A stretch of DNA of 64,000 bases, from positions 1-64,000 of the forward strand of contig JALNXG010000008.1 in the NCBI GenBank assembly GCA_023230485.1, given 5' to 3'. The stretch comes from Melioribacteraceae bacterium. GTDB lineage: Bacteria > Bacteroidota > Ignavibacteria > Ignavibacteriales > Melioribacteraceae. Made by a program: the position numbers and the translations under genes. This document shows, piece by piece, positions 19,001 to 26,173 of this stretch. A model generated the notes under the pieces. It ran no database searches. It worked only from the letters and a program-made list of their open reading frames with translations, and was not told the origin of the DNA. The stretch's first letter is position 1; every line of letters starts with the position of its first letter.

Positions 19001-19562
19001 TTTTTGGAGAAAATAATTTTACTAATCTAAAATAATTTACACCCTCAAAAAATGAATATACTGACGGAAATTTCAGACACCAAAGGATTGAATTCTGAAA
19101 ATTATTTAAGTCTCGCATATTAATTTTAGAATCTTTACATAGATTCTTTATATTTGGTTGAGCTAATATCCTTAATAACGCCACAATACTTAAATCGTGG
19201 TATTTCGATAGTTTTACTGATAAATCTGCAAACCATTCAATTATTTTATCAGAAATATTTACATTTGCGACACTTGTAAAAACATTAAAAATTCTTTTTA
19301 ATATTTCTTTTGAATGTGAATTGAAACAGAGTTCGTAAAATCTCTGTGTATGAACTCTATCTGCTAAATCAAACCAATGAATTTTTCTATCTAGTAAATT
19401 CATTTTATTGTATTTTGTTAGAAAAATTGATCCTTTTCCATTATAATCGTTTATAATAATTACACCCGGAAAATTATTATGTAAAAATATTTTTCGATAA
19501 ACTACCTCAATTGCATTGTATTGAGATGATATGACCGTCGTTATATTTGATGAATTATTCAT
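16080..19562 (-). CDS. Reverse transcriptase-Cas1 fusion with a long unassigned N-terminal region
   Basis: Three regions can be read. Residues 1-380 match no family I can name; NDYNGKGSIFL (38-48) resembles a degenerate phosphate loop and TVIWFE (188-193) a Walker B-like strand. Residues 385-720 are a group II intron-like reverse transcriptase: VADIKDCF with D520, GIPLGESLSPLLSN (570-583) and YADD at 603-606. After an acidic linker (760-825), residues 826-1160 are Cas1 with the full metal triad E994 (GYEGHAA), H1059 (FIHG) and D1071 (FDVIEEFRAPFADR). RT-Cas1 fusions acquire CRISPR spacers from RNA. Here no cas2, effector or array is adjacent. The start overlaps the upstream 115-residue gene by ATGA. 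A Cas6-type N-terminus, known in other RT-Cas1 proteins, is not evident. Confidence 0.93.
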   Translation of the reverse strand: MNNSSNITTVISSQYNAIEVVYRKIFLHNNFPGVIIINDYNGKGSIFLTKYNKMNLLDRKIHWFDLADRVHTQRFYELCFNSHSKEILKRIFNVFTSVANVNISDKIIEWFADLSVKLSKYHDLSIVALLRILAQPNIKNLCKDSKINMRDLNNFQNSILWCLKFPSVYSFFEGVNYFRLVKLFSPKTVIWFENSDTNNEIKENIIICKLMDIIVENEMKNYFVINPDSKIEFTIVHICTPNYLPLNFPEWSLQSSKNIKHINILRLKNSQILSQNYLDWINKSDTIWIVGRIDFGNQLQSCNWLNDDEIQRIKNLEEGKIWIKSNRIGKGITVSQKASTNIEDIHLGRYLNAMSNLKKHITSVRQISSELDSLKVEKKNYMNLYEKLCDIDFLRLGWDRVKLANKNSQGIDRVTIKDFKNTLELELLKLQNELINKTYKCRPLKKVFIEKPDGGERDIGVACIRDRVLLSCCLILLEPYFEPQFSNYSFAFRPRKNPHQAISLIRSRIKMGFEWAIVADIKDCFNTIEHGILKDILEKTIYDEDIIKLIFHWIEIEVLEFKELIPSILGIPLGESLSPLLSNIYLDLLDKHLEYLEICFVRYADDIVIQTKTKKDCENALNVLENFLGDVLQMKLKKEKTKIVNIYEGFEYLGFKIWGNDLLIREKKVNMVNNVIKKYIDEMAKNNNALHKLILLVTKINYTIRGFKNYFFINNESLILNQLEVLDGQIDNYSKIVLPINISDDPIWICRERFSLLMDIEINEIDEKELVTRANSTGHSYPTDNTMANVPLDLIETINDEKKSIILDDDVSNDSNTSTKDSVFEVDRRLFILTHGSYLMNEDDDLIVKRKKKEIYRHKIKELGLVYLEGRGMNISVNLQLKLAEYNIPIVFASSIGSPLAVVNTIVSTKAYLRKLQVTRRDDDDMLKCGMQMLNAKVKNQASLLKYFYKYKKRKESSLIEVNKDIGTIEELAKKILDANTSNEDIRMKVMGYEGHAASIYWQNIKKLVPPKYDFTGRFTRSAKDIINQCFNYVYGILYGEVWRSIVKSGLDPYFGFIHGSQRDGGSMVFDVIEEFRAPFADRIVISLIGRGFIPKVNNTGLLKSYCKKILATTFSKRWHTKIKWHSLDISPAQILDFQAKSITKLLTKEGNYLPFKMKW

Positions 19563-19906
19563 TTCTCTTTCCCCTTTTTTCTTTTATCAAAAATTTCTAA
19601 AGCAGCAAACTGACTTTCTTGTTTTGCTAAATAATCTTTCAATGGTATAAAAAGTTCGTTATTAGAAAAGAGTGAATTATAGGTTTCTGCAATCATTTCA
19701 CAAATAATTTTTCTTCGACGTATTGTAAAAAATTTTCCAAATCGTATTCTCTTAATTGATTGCACTTTCCCATATTCATCACTAAGTTTTTTAAGCTCAT
19801 TATATCTTTCAAGTAATGTTTTTGATAATTCAATTGCAATTTTTGGATCAAGGACATACGCAGTCTTTTTATCAAGATTAATACCGGTTAAATAGCACTT
19901 ATACAT
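19559..19906 (-). CDS. Small unknown protein coupled to RT-Cas1
   Basis: A 115-residue basic protein opens with YKCYLTGINLDKKTAYVLDP and continues with two probable amphipathic helices and an Arg/Lys-rich middle (IRFGKFFTIRRRK), ending in a lysine-rich tail. I do not recognise the family. It lacks the opening strand and YD motif of Cas2. GGAG five bases upstream of the ATG supports the start. Its stop overlaps the RT-Cas1 start by four bases, so the two proteins are made together and may act together; nucleic-acid binding is a guess from the charge. Confidence 0.8.
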   Translation of the reverse strand: MYKCYLTGINLDKKTAYVLDPKIAIELSKTLLERYNELKKLSDEYGKVQSIKRIRFGKFFTIRRRKIICEMIAETYNSLFSNNELFIPLKDYLAKQESQFAALEIFDKRKKGKEK

Positions 19907-20011
19907 TTTAGCTCCATGATTGCCTATACTAAAATGAGATAAAATAAATCTTGATTCAATCAGTAAAAATTAGTAAACTACAATTGGATTTTATTATTGG
20001 AGTTAAAAAAA

Positions 20012-20869
20012 ATGGAATTTTTGTCTTTAGACGAAATTGCTTTTTTAGAAAATGAAATTCATTCAGAACAAAGGGCGTTATTTAATAATCGTGCGATTAT
20101 CACTAAAACAAAATCAAATCAATGGTTATTTTTTAATGATTGTATAGAACTGCTTTTTAATCCTAATTACATATCAAAGTATTTTAGTGAACCAGCTACT
20201 AAACTTGCGCAATTAAAATTCGAAATTGAAAATAAACTAAAGAATTTTTACCTTAAACCCGGTCGTAAAATTGAATATGTTTTTAAATTAGTTCATAAGA
20301 AAGAATTAAAAAATATAATTTTCGATGAAATAGAATCATACCCATCTGTAAAAGGTTACTCTGCATTAATTAGAAAAGTATCAAATACAAATTCGGTAGC
20401 AAATGAGTTGACTGAACGTGATATTAAAGATTACATTGAGAGAATTATAGCAGAAGCTATTGATATTGAATTTGAAGCTTACCAAACAATTCCTCAAATA
20501 ATTTCCGATGATTTATTAAATTACTGGTATTGTCCAAATGGTCCGGCAAAAAAAGAAATACTACATATAATTAACCGTCATATAGAAAGGGGTTGGGTCA
20601 TTAATAATTTCATGAATCCTTCTACTAAGCGAATTCTTGATATTAAGGTTAAAGATATAAAGAATAAAGAATTATATGTATCAACAATAGAGTATTGGTA
20701 TTTAAGATGGTGGGATACAAAAAAGAATGCTTATACGTATCCATATAGAGAAACGACAAGGCAAAGATACATTTTAAGAAAAGTTGAAGGTATTTGGAAA
20801 ATTTATGAGATAATAATGCCGGCACCGAGAACTTCAGTCCCTCATAGACGCAAATACTCTTTAACTTAA
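20012..20869 (+). CDS. Unknown protein, possibly with a C-terminal NTF2-like domain, divergent from the RT-Cas1 operon
   Basis: About 285 residues with no recognised family. The first 130 residues are mixed helix and strand. From about 145 on, a helical segment (ERIIAEAIDIEFEAYQT) leads into strands with IEYWYLRWW and a closing LRKVEGIWKIYEI. This order and ending resemble NTF2/SnoaL or ARC6-type IMS folds, but the match is weak. No signal peptide or membrane segment is seen. The ATG at 20012 has GGAG nine bases upstream and is preferred to a TTG at 19997. It is transcribed away from the RT-Cas1 pair across a 105-bp gap. Confidence 0.7.
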   Translation: MEFLSLDEIAFLENEIHSEQRALFNNRAIITKTKSNQWLFFNDCIELLFNPNYISKYFSEPATKLAQLKFEIENKLKNFYLKPGRKIEYVFKLVHKKELKNIIFDEIESYPSVKGYSALIRKVSNTNSVANELTERDIKDYIERIIAEAIDIEFEAYQTIPQIISDDLLNYWYCPNGPAKKEILHIINRHIERGWVINNFMNPSTKRILDIKVKDIKNKELYVSTIEYWYLRWWDTKKNAYTYPYRETTRQRYILRKVEGIWKIYEIIMPAPRTSVPHRRKYSLT

Positions 20870-21258
20870 TTTTTTTTCGGACTTATTTCTCATAATATGC
20901 ATTATAGGAAATAGCTTATTTATAAAGAGTTACAGATTTTGTCATTTTATACATATCCCCTAACCTATTTAATTCCAACAACTTATAAAGATTTATTTAT
21001 TTTTCGAAAATCGATTTTCGAAACTTTTTTCCTAATCCCTTGAGCAGGTTTTATAACTGATTGTAAAAAAACATCTTAAAAACCTTTATTTTTATGAATT
21101 CGATACTCATTTCGCAAACGCCTCCCCTTTTACCTTTTCCTGCTCTTATTCGATAATTAAAAATATGAGATTTTAGGCGGTTTTCACTACAACTCCTTAT
21201 TTTACTTCGCAAACACTATAAATATTTTTCTTACAAATCATTTTAGGAGAATGATGAT
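20870..21258. other. Non-coding stretch of 389 bases within the RT-Cas1 island
   Basis: No convincing reading frame on either strand. It contains the 22-bp palindrome at 21002-21023, two copies of TTCGCAAAC about 95 bases apart (near 21111 and 21207), and an imperfect inverted pair AACGCCT / AGGCGGTT between them. No regularly spaced repeats of CRISPR type are visible. AGGAG at 21246-21250 belongs to the recombinase gene. Confidence 0.6.
21002..21023. repeat. 22-bp perfect palindrome
   Basis: Each half reads TTTCGAAAATC toward the centre and the two halves are exact complements with no spacer. It is followed on the plus strand by AACTTTTTT. It may be a dimeric protein binding site, a recombinase accessory site, or a hairpin terminator for the gene 130 bases upstream. 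Confidence 0.6.
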
Positions 21259-22231
21259 ATGAAAAATTTATTTTATTATTCTGTCAGTAATTGTTCAGAT
21301 TCACAAAATGTCTCAATACGATATAATTATATGAGAACTTGTGAGAATGTTGATTTAGATACTGCAATAAAGAATTACTTAAACTATCTGAATACCTATG
21401 CCGCTAAAAATACTTATTATTGCTATTCAAGAGATTTAAGAAATCTCTTGAATAATGTTGGGAACATAAAAATGAGAATTTTTTCTATAATGCTCGTGTC
21501 CAATCTAATAAACGAATTACATGTCGCTAATGATAATTCTAAAAATAGGAGAGACTCGACTATTAACAGGATTAAGAGCGTTTATCGTTCTTTTTTTTTG
21601 TTATAAACAAAATTATATAGAAAAAGATTTCTCAAATGAGATTAAAGCAAGGAGGGCTTTAAGTAAAGCTACTTTGCCAATTACAAGGGATGAAATTTTT
21701 GCTTTATTGAAGTGCATTTCTTTATCGGAAGATAAATACCGCCTTAGAGATAAGACTTTATTTTCAATTTATGCTTATACTGGATTAAGAAAAATGGAAG
21801 TTATTTCATTAAAAATTTCTAACTATGATAAAATCTCTAAAATCTTTCAATTAATTTCAGCTAAAGGAATATTGAAAAGAATGCAAACTATACCAGATGT
21901 TCTAATCAATATTTTGAATCAATATATTGATGCGATATCTTTTACTTCTGAATCACTATTCCTCTTCCCCGGATCAGACAAAACTTCTCATATTTCGGCA
22001 AGACAAGTGTCCAATATATTTAACAAATGGAAAAAAATTGCTCGAATAAGAAACAATTTGACCATTCATTCATTCCGAGCTGGTTTTGCAACCGAGCTTT
22101 ATAAATATTCCAATGATCCTTTACTTGTTTCAACTGCTTTGGGACATTCATCTTTTAATACCACGATAAGATATATCAGCGAAGATTTAATAAAATTAAA
22201 CTCAGCTATTAATAAGGTATTCAATTCTTAA
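21259..22231 (+). pseudogene. Tyrosine recombinase interrupted by a frameshift at a T9 run
   Basis: The first frame (21259-21606) encodes the N-terminal SAM-like core-binding domain. The catalytic domain continues in the next frame to 22231, with all expected residues: Arg in TGLRKMEV, Lys in AKGILKRM, HSFR, GH in LGHSSF, and Tyr in TIRYI. Reading can be restored at the run of nine Ts at 21591-21599: eight Ts would give one protein of about 320 residues. So this is a one-base expansion, a sequencing error, or a slippery site read by transcriptional slippage. AGGAG eight bases before the ATG supports the start. It lies next to tRNA-Val, typical of an integrase of a genomic island. Confidence 0.85.
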
Positions 22232-22263
22232 TCTGATTAAAAATGATAAGTAATTTAAAACAA

Positions 22264-22294
22264 AAAACCCGAAATCGGAAAGAGATCGGGTTTT
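22264..22294. terminator. Terminator between the recombinase and the tRNA pair
   Basis: AAAACCCGA pairs with TCGGGTTTT across a 13-base loop, with six Ts after the stem on the minus strand. It would end the tRNA-Gly/tRNA-Val transcript and may also act on the recombinase from the other side. Confidence 0.75.
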
Positions 22295-22297
22295 ACT

Positions 22298-22375
22298 TGG
22301 TGGGAGTTAATGGATTCGAACCAATGACCCCCTGCTTGTAAGGCAGGTGCTCTGAACCAGCTGAGCTAAACTCCC
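22298..22375 (-). tRNA. tRNA-Val (TAC)
   Basis: A full cloverleaf reads on the minus strand: acceptor GGGAGTT/AACTCCC, D stem GCTC/GAGC, anticodon loop CTTACAA with anticodon TAC, T arm GGTTCGAATCC, discriminator A and an encoded CCA (22298-22300). It is probably cotranscribed with tRNA-Gly just upstream. Confidence 0.95.
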
Positions 22376-22433
22376 AAATATTTAGACCGTTAATATAAAC
22401 AATTTTTTAAAAATTCAAAATATTTTTTTTCAG

Positions 22434-22506
22434 AGCGGGTGACGGGACTCGAACCCGCGACAACCGGCTTGGGAAGCCGATACTCTACCAACTGAGTTAC
22501 ACCCGC
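22434..22506 (-). tRNA. tRNA-Gly (CCC)
   Basis: A 73-base cloverleaf reads on the minus strand: acceptor GCGGGTG/CACCCGC, anticodon stem TCGGC/GCCGG with loop TTCCCAA (anticodon CCC), T arm GGGTTCGAGTCCC, and discriminator T as usual for glycine. CCA is not encoded. Confidence 0.94.
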
Positions 22507-22569
22507 ATTACTATACACAAATGTATATATAGATTTAGAACAATTCAATATTTTTTTTATTATTGTGTA

Positions 22570-23232
22570 ATGAATTTAGAACAGAAAAAAATCACACAGC
22601 TCATTTTTAATTCTTTAGTAATCCTTTTTACTATCGCATTCTGGGATATAAAATTTTTCTTCCCCATTAAAGTAATATCAATCCTTTTTCATGAACTTTC
22701 TCATGGTTTCGCTGCAATTCTATCCGGCGGTGTTGTCAATTCTATCTCTATACAAGAGAGTCTCGATGGAGTTACTCAAATTTCTGGTGGCAATGATCTT
22801 TTTATAGCTTTCTCCGGTTATTCCGGTTCCCTTCTATTCGGTATGATTATTTTTTATTCTTCAATAAAATTAAAAACGAAAAATTTTATTTTGATTGCAA
22901 TAGGAGTATTACTTTTTATTGCTACCATTAATTTAATTGAGGGATTTATTGGGATTTTTACAGGTATCAGCTACTCAATTATGTTTATTATTCTCGGTAT
23001 GCTTGAATATGGTTTTATTAAATTTGTTGTAAGGTATCTGGGATTAGTGATTTTGACTTATTCTACTGCCGATATTATTATCGATCTTCTTACATCGAAT
23101 AATCAGGTAAATGATGCAATAATTCTAAGTGTCATTTCTAGTGTTTCACCGATTGTCTGGGGATTATTATTTTTTATATTATCGATAGCAGCTATTATTG
23201 TTATGCTAAGATTTGATTTCAAATCGAATTAA
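22570..23232 (+). CDS. M50B-like membrane metalloprotease family protein
   Basis: Five or six hydrophobic segments and the zinc motif HELSH at 41-45 inside the second segment are the hallmarks of the peptidase M50B-like family. A following Gly-Gly stretch (ILSGGVVNSI) also fits. Site-2-type proteases cut within membranes, but no substrate can be proposed and many M50B-like proteins are uncharacterised. The 220 residues are a usual length. The gene follows the tRNA pair and converges on the MFS gene, with the stops overlapping by four bases. Confidence 0.8.
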   Translation: MNLEQKKITQLIFNSLVILFTIAFWDIKFFFPIKVISILFHELSHGFAAILSGGVVNSISIQESLDGVTQISGGNDLFIAFSGYSGSLLFGMIIFYSSIKLKTKNFILIAIGVLLFIATINLIEGFIGIFTGISYSIMFIILGMLEYGFIKFVVRYLGLVILTYSTADIIIDLLTSNNQVNDAIILSVISSVSPIVWGLLFFILSIAAIIVMLRFDFKSN

Positions 23233-24551
23233 ATTTTAATTCTGATTGCTTTTGGCGGTTCTTTCACAAAAAATAGTATTATCATTCCTAAAAGAAAAAA
23301 TCCAATAATCGTTAGAATTGCTATTCTTTGACTTCCTGTAATATAACTAGCAAGTCCAAATACCAACGGTCCAAGAATAGCCGAACTCTTTCCGAACAAA
23401 GAAAAGAATCCAAAAAATTCAGTTTTCTTATCCAATGGTACTAATGCAGTCATAAAACTTCTGCTTGTTGATTGTGTTGCGCCCATTACACTTCCAGCTA
23501 ATAGCCCGACTGTATAAAACGAATATTTCATCAATTCTGCCGGAGAAATTCCTGAAATACCTGATAATACCTTATTTAAGAAAGCATCTTCTGCACTTGT
23601 ATAATAAGCCAAAAGAATTGTAAAAATCCAAATTACCAAAGAAATTATTATTGACCTTTTCTGACCGATAGAATCTGATAATATTCCGAACAAAACTGCT
23701 CCGAAAATTGCAGTAGTCTGAACGATAAGAAAAAAGATAATTAATTCTTGAATTGAAAAATGCAATGTAGTGCTTGCATAATTACCGGAGAAATAGATTA
23801 CTGTATTTACTCCTTCGATATAAAAGAAAAATGCAATTAGAAAAAGAGCGAGATTTTTATAATACCTTAAGTTTTTGATGGTTGTAACCACTCTTGAAAT
23901 TCCAATCATTACATAAGAACGATCAGGTGTAACCTCTTTTCTATTATCTTTTAAGAAAATAAACAGTGGTACACTAAAAACGAGAAAGAAAAGAGCTGCT
24001 AAGGGAAAAGTCTCTTTAATCAAATTGCGGCTAATAAAAGGATAAGCTATGGCAAGGATGGTAAGCGAGCCAAGATAACCCATAGCAAATCCATATCCAC
24101 TTACTCTGCCATAATTTTTTGGTTTCGCTATTTCAGGTAAAAATGAGTCATAAAAAACTAATCCGGCTTCGAAGCCAATATTGGCAAGTATAAATAAAAG
24201 TAGCGCAAGATAGATATCGCCTGCACCCACGAAGTAAAGCATTGAAGTAGCTCCAATGCAAAGGAGTGTGAAAAAGAGTAATAATCTCTTCTTCCCTGCC
24301 GAATAATCCGCTATTGCCCCTAATACAGGCGAAATAATGGCAGTAATTAGCATAGATATACTCGTGCCGAGACTCCAATAAAAATCTCCGATTGGTTTGC
24401 CATCAGCTACAACATTTTTAAAATAAACTGCAAAAAGGAATGTTACAATTACTATTGAATAAGAAGTATTGCCAAAATCGAATAGAGTCCAAACAAAAAT
24501 CTTTGATTTTGATTCTTCTTGAAAATTATTTTTTCGGAAGAGATTCATCAA
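23229..24551 (-). CDS. MFS transporter of the UMF1 (Atg22-like) family
   Basis: Twelve hydrophobic segments in 440 residues and the opening WTLFDFGNTSYS place it in the UMF1 subgroup of the major facilitator superfamily. DRSYVMIG-like loops and GRVSGYGFAMGYLG near 150 support this. The substrate is unknown in most bacterial members. Its start overlaps the end of nusB by 26 bases, so it is translated from the same message. Confidence 0.88.
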   Translation of the reverse strand: MMNLFRKNNFQEESKSKIFVWTLFDFGNTSYSIVIVTFLFAVYFKNVVADGKPIGDFYWSLGTSISMLITAIISPVLGAIADYSAGKKRLLLFFTLLCIGATSMLYFVGAGDIYLALLLFILANIGFEAGLVFYDSFLPEIAKPKNYGRVSGYGFAMGYLGSLTILAIAYPFISRNLIKETFPLAALFFLVFSVPLFIFLKDNRKEVTPDRSYVMIGISRVVTTIKNLRYYKNLALFLIAFFFYIEGVNTVIYFSGNYASTTLHFSIQELIIFFLIVQTTAIFGAVLFGILSDSIGQKRSIIISLVIWIFTILLAYYTSAEDAFLNKVLSGISGISPAELMKYSFYTVGLLAGSVMGATQSTSRSFMTALVPLDKKTEFFGFFSLFGKSSAILGPLVFGLASYITGSQRIAILTIIGFFLLGMIILFFVKEPPKAIRIKI

Positions 24552-25005
24552 TTAATCCTCTACCGGATTTATTCAATCTTCCGTCCGCCTTTAATTCATT
24601 CAAAAAAGAATCCAAAATACCATTAATAAACTTACTGCTATTAGAGGTAGAGAAATCTTTTGCTATTTCTATTACTTCGTTCATTGAGACTTTTGGCGGA
24701 ATTTCTTTGAAATATAATATCTCAGTAATACCAATCCGAAGAAGCAATCGATCAATTAAGGCGATTCGCTCCATATCCCAATTAGCTAATCTTTCTTTTA
24801 TTAAGTTATCAACTTCAGTTAAATGAGCCAAAACAGAATTTACTAATTTTTCTGTAAATTCTTTGTCTTCATTGGAAGAGATATCTGCAGTAATTCCATT
24901 GATAAGATTTGTAAGACCTTCCCCGTTTAATTCAAACGCATATAATATTTGTAAAGCTTTTTCTCTTAGAACTCTTCTGTTGAACTTTTTTTCGTTATTC
25001 GCCAT
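24526..25005 (-). CDS. nusB: Transcription antitermination protein NusB
   Basis: The start FNRRVLREKALQILYAFE and the end motif SSKFINGILDSFLNEL are the two conserved ends of the all-helical NusB fold. NusB with NusE binds boxA RNA and promotes rRNA antitermination. At 159 residues it is of normal length. It lies between the dehydrogenase terminator and the UMF1 transporter, which it overlaps. Confidence 0.95.
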   Translation of the reverse strand: MANNEKKFNRRVLREKALQILYAFELNGEGLTNLINGITADISSNEDKEFTEKLVNSVLAHLTEVDNLIKERLANWDMERIALIDRLLLRIGITEILYFKEIPPKVSMNEVIEIAKDFSTSNSSKFINGILDSFLNELKADGRLNKSGRGLIDESLPKK

Positions 25006-25016
25006 AATTATTAATT

Positions 25017-25042
25017 AAAGAAGTGCCATTAGGCACTTCTTT
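25017..25042. terminator. Terminator after the amino-acid dehydrogenase gene
   Basis: An 11-bp perfect stem (AAAGAAGTGCC) with an ATTA loop, 15 bases beyond the stop of the gene at 25057. It separates that gene from nusB. Confidence 0.85.
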
Positions 25043-25056
25043 CCCGTAAATGTAAA

Positions 25057-26142
25057 TTAAACTCTTCCGATTGTGCTTGAATAAATTTTTCTAATTCCGC
25101 CTACTTGCACTAATCGATCTTCTGCAATTTTATTTGAAGCTACATGAGTAGGAATAGAACGTTCTTTAGCGGTCTTAAATACTTTTTGGACTATTTCATA
25201 AATACCTTCTGCCTGCTTCATTGCTCTATCTTGTCTATAACCTTCTAGTTCATTGGCTACATTAATTAAGCCTCCTGCATTGATTACATAATCAGGAGCG
25301 TATAAAATACCCTTATCAACTAACATTTGACCATGCTTATCTTCATCTTCTAATTGATTATTAGCACCGCCGGCTATAATCTCAAACTTAAATTTCTGAA
25401 TTGTATCATCATTAATAACTGCACCAAGTGCGCAAGGTGAAAATATATCTGCATTGATTTCATATATTTCTTCCGGTTTAACAACATGTGCTTTGATTGT
25501 TTCTAAAACTCTTTTTACTTTATCTTGAACAATATCTGTTATAAAAATTTCAGCACCTTCGCTATAAAGATGTTCGCAAAGATATCGAGCAACTTGACCG
25601 GCACCTTGGACTGCAATTTTTCTACCTCTTAATGAATCACTTCCCCATTTTTCATGAGCGCAAGCTTTGATACCGACATAAACTCCATAAGCTGTAACCG
25701 GAGAAGGGTCTCCCGATCCACCGAGTGCTTTAGAGATACCGGTAACGTATTTAGTTTCCATTTTTACATATTCCATATCTCTTACGTCAGTCCCTACATC
25801 TTCTGCCGTAATATATCTTCCGCCTAATCCATCAACAAATTTTCCGAATGTTCTGAACAACAATTCATTTTTCTTTGTAGCCGAATCGCCAATGATAACA
25901 GCTTTTCCGCCGCCGAGATTTAATCCGGCAACTGAAGCTTTGTAAGTCATTCCTCTCGATAATCTTAAGACATCTTTTATAGCAGCTTCTGCAGAAGTAT
26001 AATTCCACATTCTCGTACCGCCCAATGCAGGTCCAAGCGTGGTATCATGGATTGCGATTATCGCTCTCAATCCCGATTCCTTATTCGAGCAAAATACCAA
26101 TTGCTCGTGTCCGTACTTTTCCATAATCTCAAAATTTTCCAT
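25057..26142 (-). CDS. Leucine dehydrogenase (Glu/Leu/Phe/Val dehydrogenase family)
   Basis: The N-terminal substrate domain carries GPALGGTRMW, GMTYKASVAGLNLGGGKAVI with the two catalytic lysines, and AEDVGTD. The C-terminal Rossmann domain has VQGAGQVARYL and the NAAGG-like NAGGLINV. With 361 residues it matches leucine dehydrogenase rather than the longer glutamate enzyme. It oxidatively deaminates branched-chain amino acids with NAD+. Valine or phenylalanine preference cannot be excluded. Monocistronic, with its own terminator. Confidence 0.9.
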   Translation of the reverse strand: MENFEIMEKYGHEQLVFCSNKESGLRAIIAIHDTTLGPALGGTRMWNYTSAEAAIKDVLRLSRGMTYKASVAGLNLGGGKAVIIGDSATKKNELLFRTFGKFVDGLGGRYITAEDVGTDVRDMEYVKMETKYVTGISKALGGSGDPSPVTAYGVYVGIKACAHEKWGSDSLRGRKIAVQGAGQVARYLCEHLYSEGAEIFITDIVQDKVKRVLETIKAHVVKPEEIYEINADIFSPCALGAVINDDTIQKFKFEIIAGGANNQLEDEDKHGQMLVDKGILYAPDYVINAGGLINVANELEGYRQDRAMKQAEGIYEIVQKVFKTAKERSIPTHVASNKIAEDRLVQVGGIRKIYSSTIGRV

Positions 26143-26173
26143 TTACGACTCCTGTACTTTGTTGAGGTAATTT

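Noticed and set aside
18424..19562. N-terminal region of RT-Cas1 as Cas6
   Set aside because: No clear glycine-rich RAMP loop or catalytic His layout; left unassigned.
19559..19906. Small gene upstream of RT-Cas1 as Cas2
   Set aside because: It lacks the opening beta strand with Tyr-Asp and the later SVF-type motif of Cas2; position alone is not enough.
21002..21023. Palindrome as a certain terminator of the gene ending at 20869
   Set aside because: It lies about 130 bases downstream, has almost no GC and no real loop, so it is kept as a repeat of unknown role.
15972..22300. CRISPR array near RT-Cas1
   Set aside because: No regularly spaced direct repeats were seen in the non-coding gaps 15972-16079, 19907-20011, 20870-21258 or 22232-22297.
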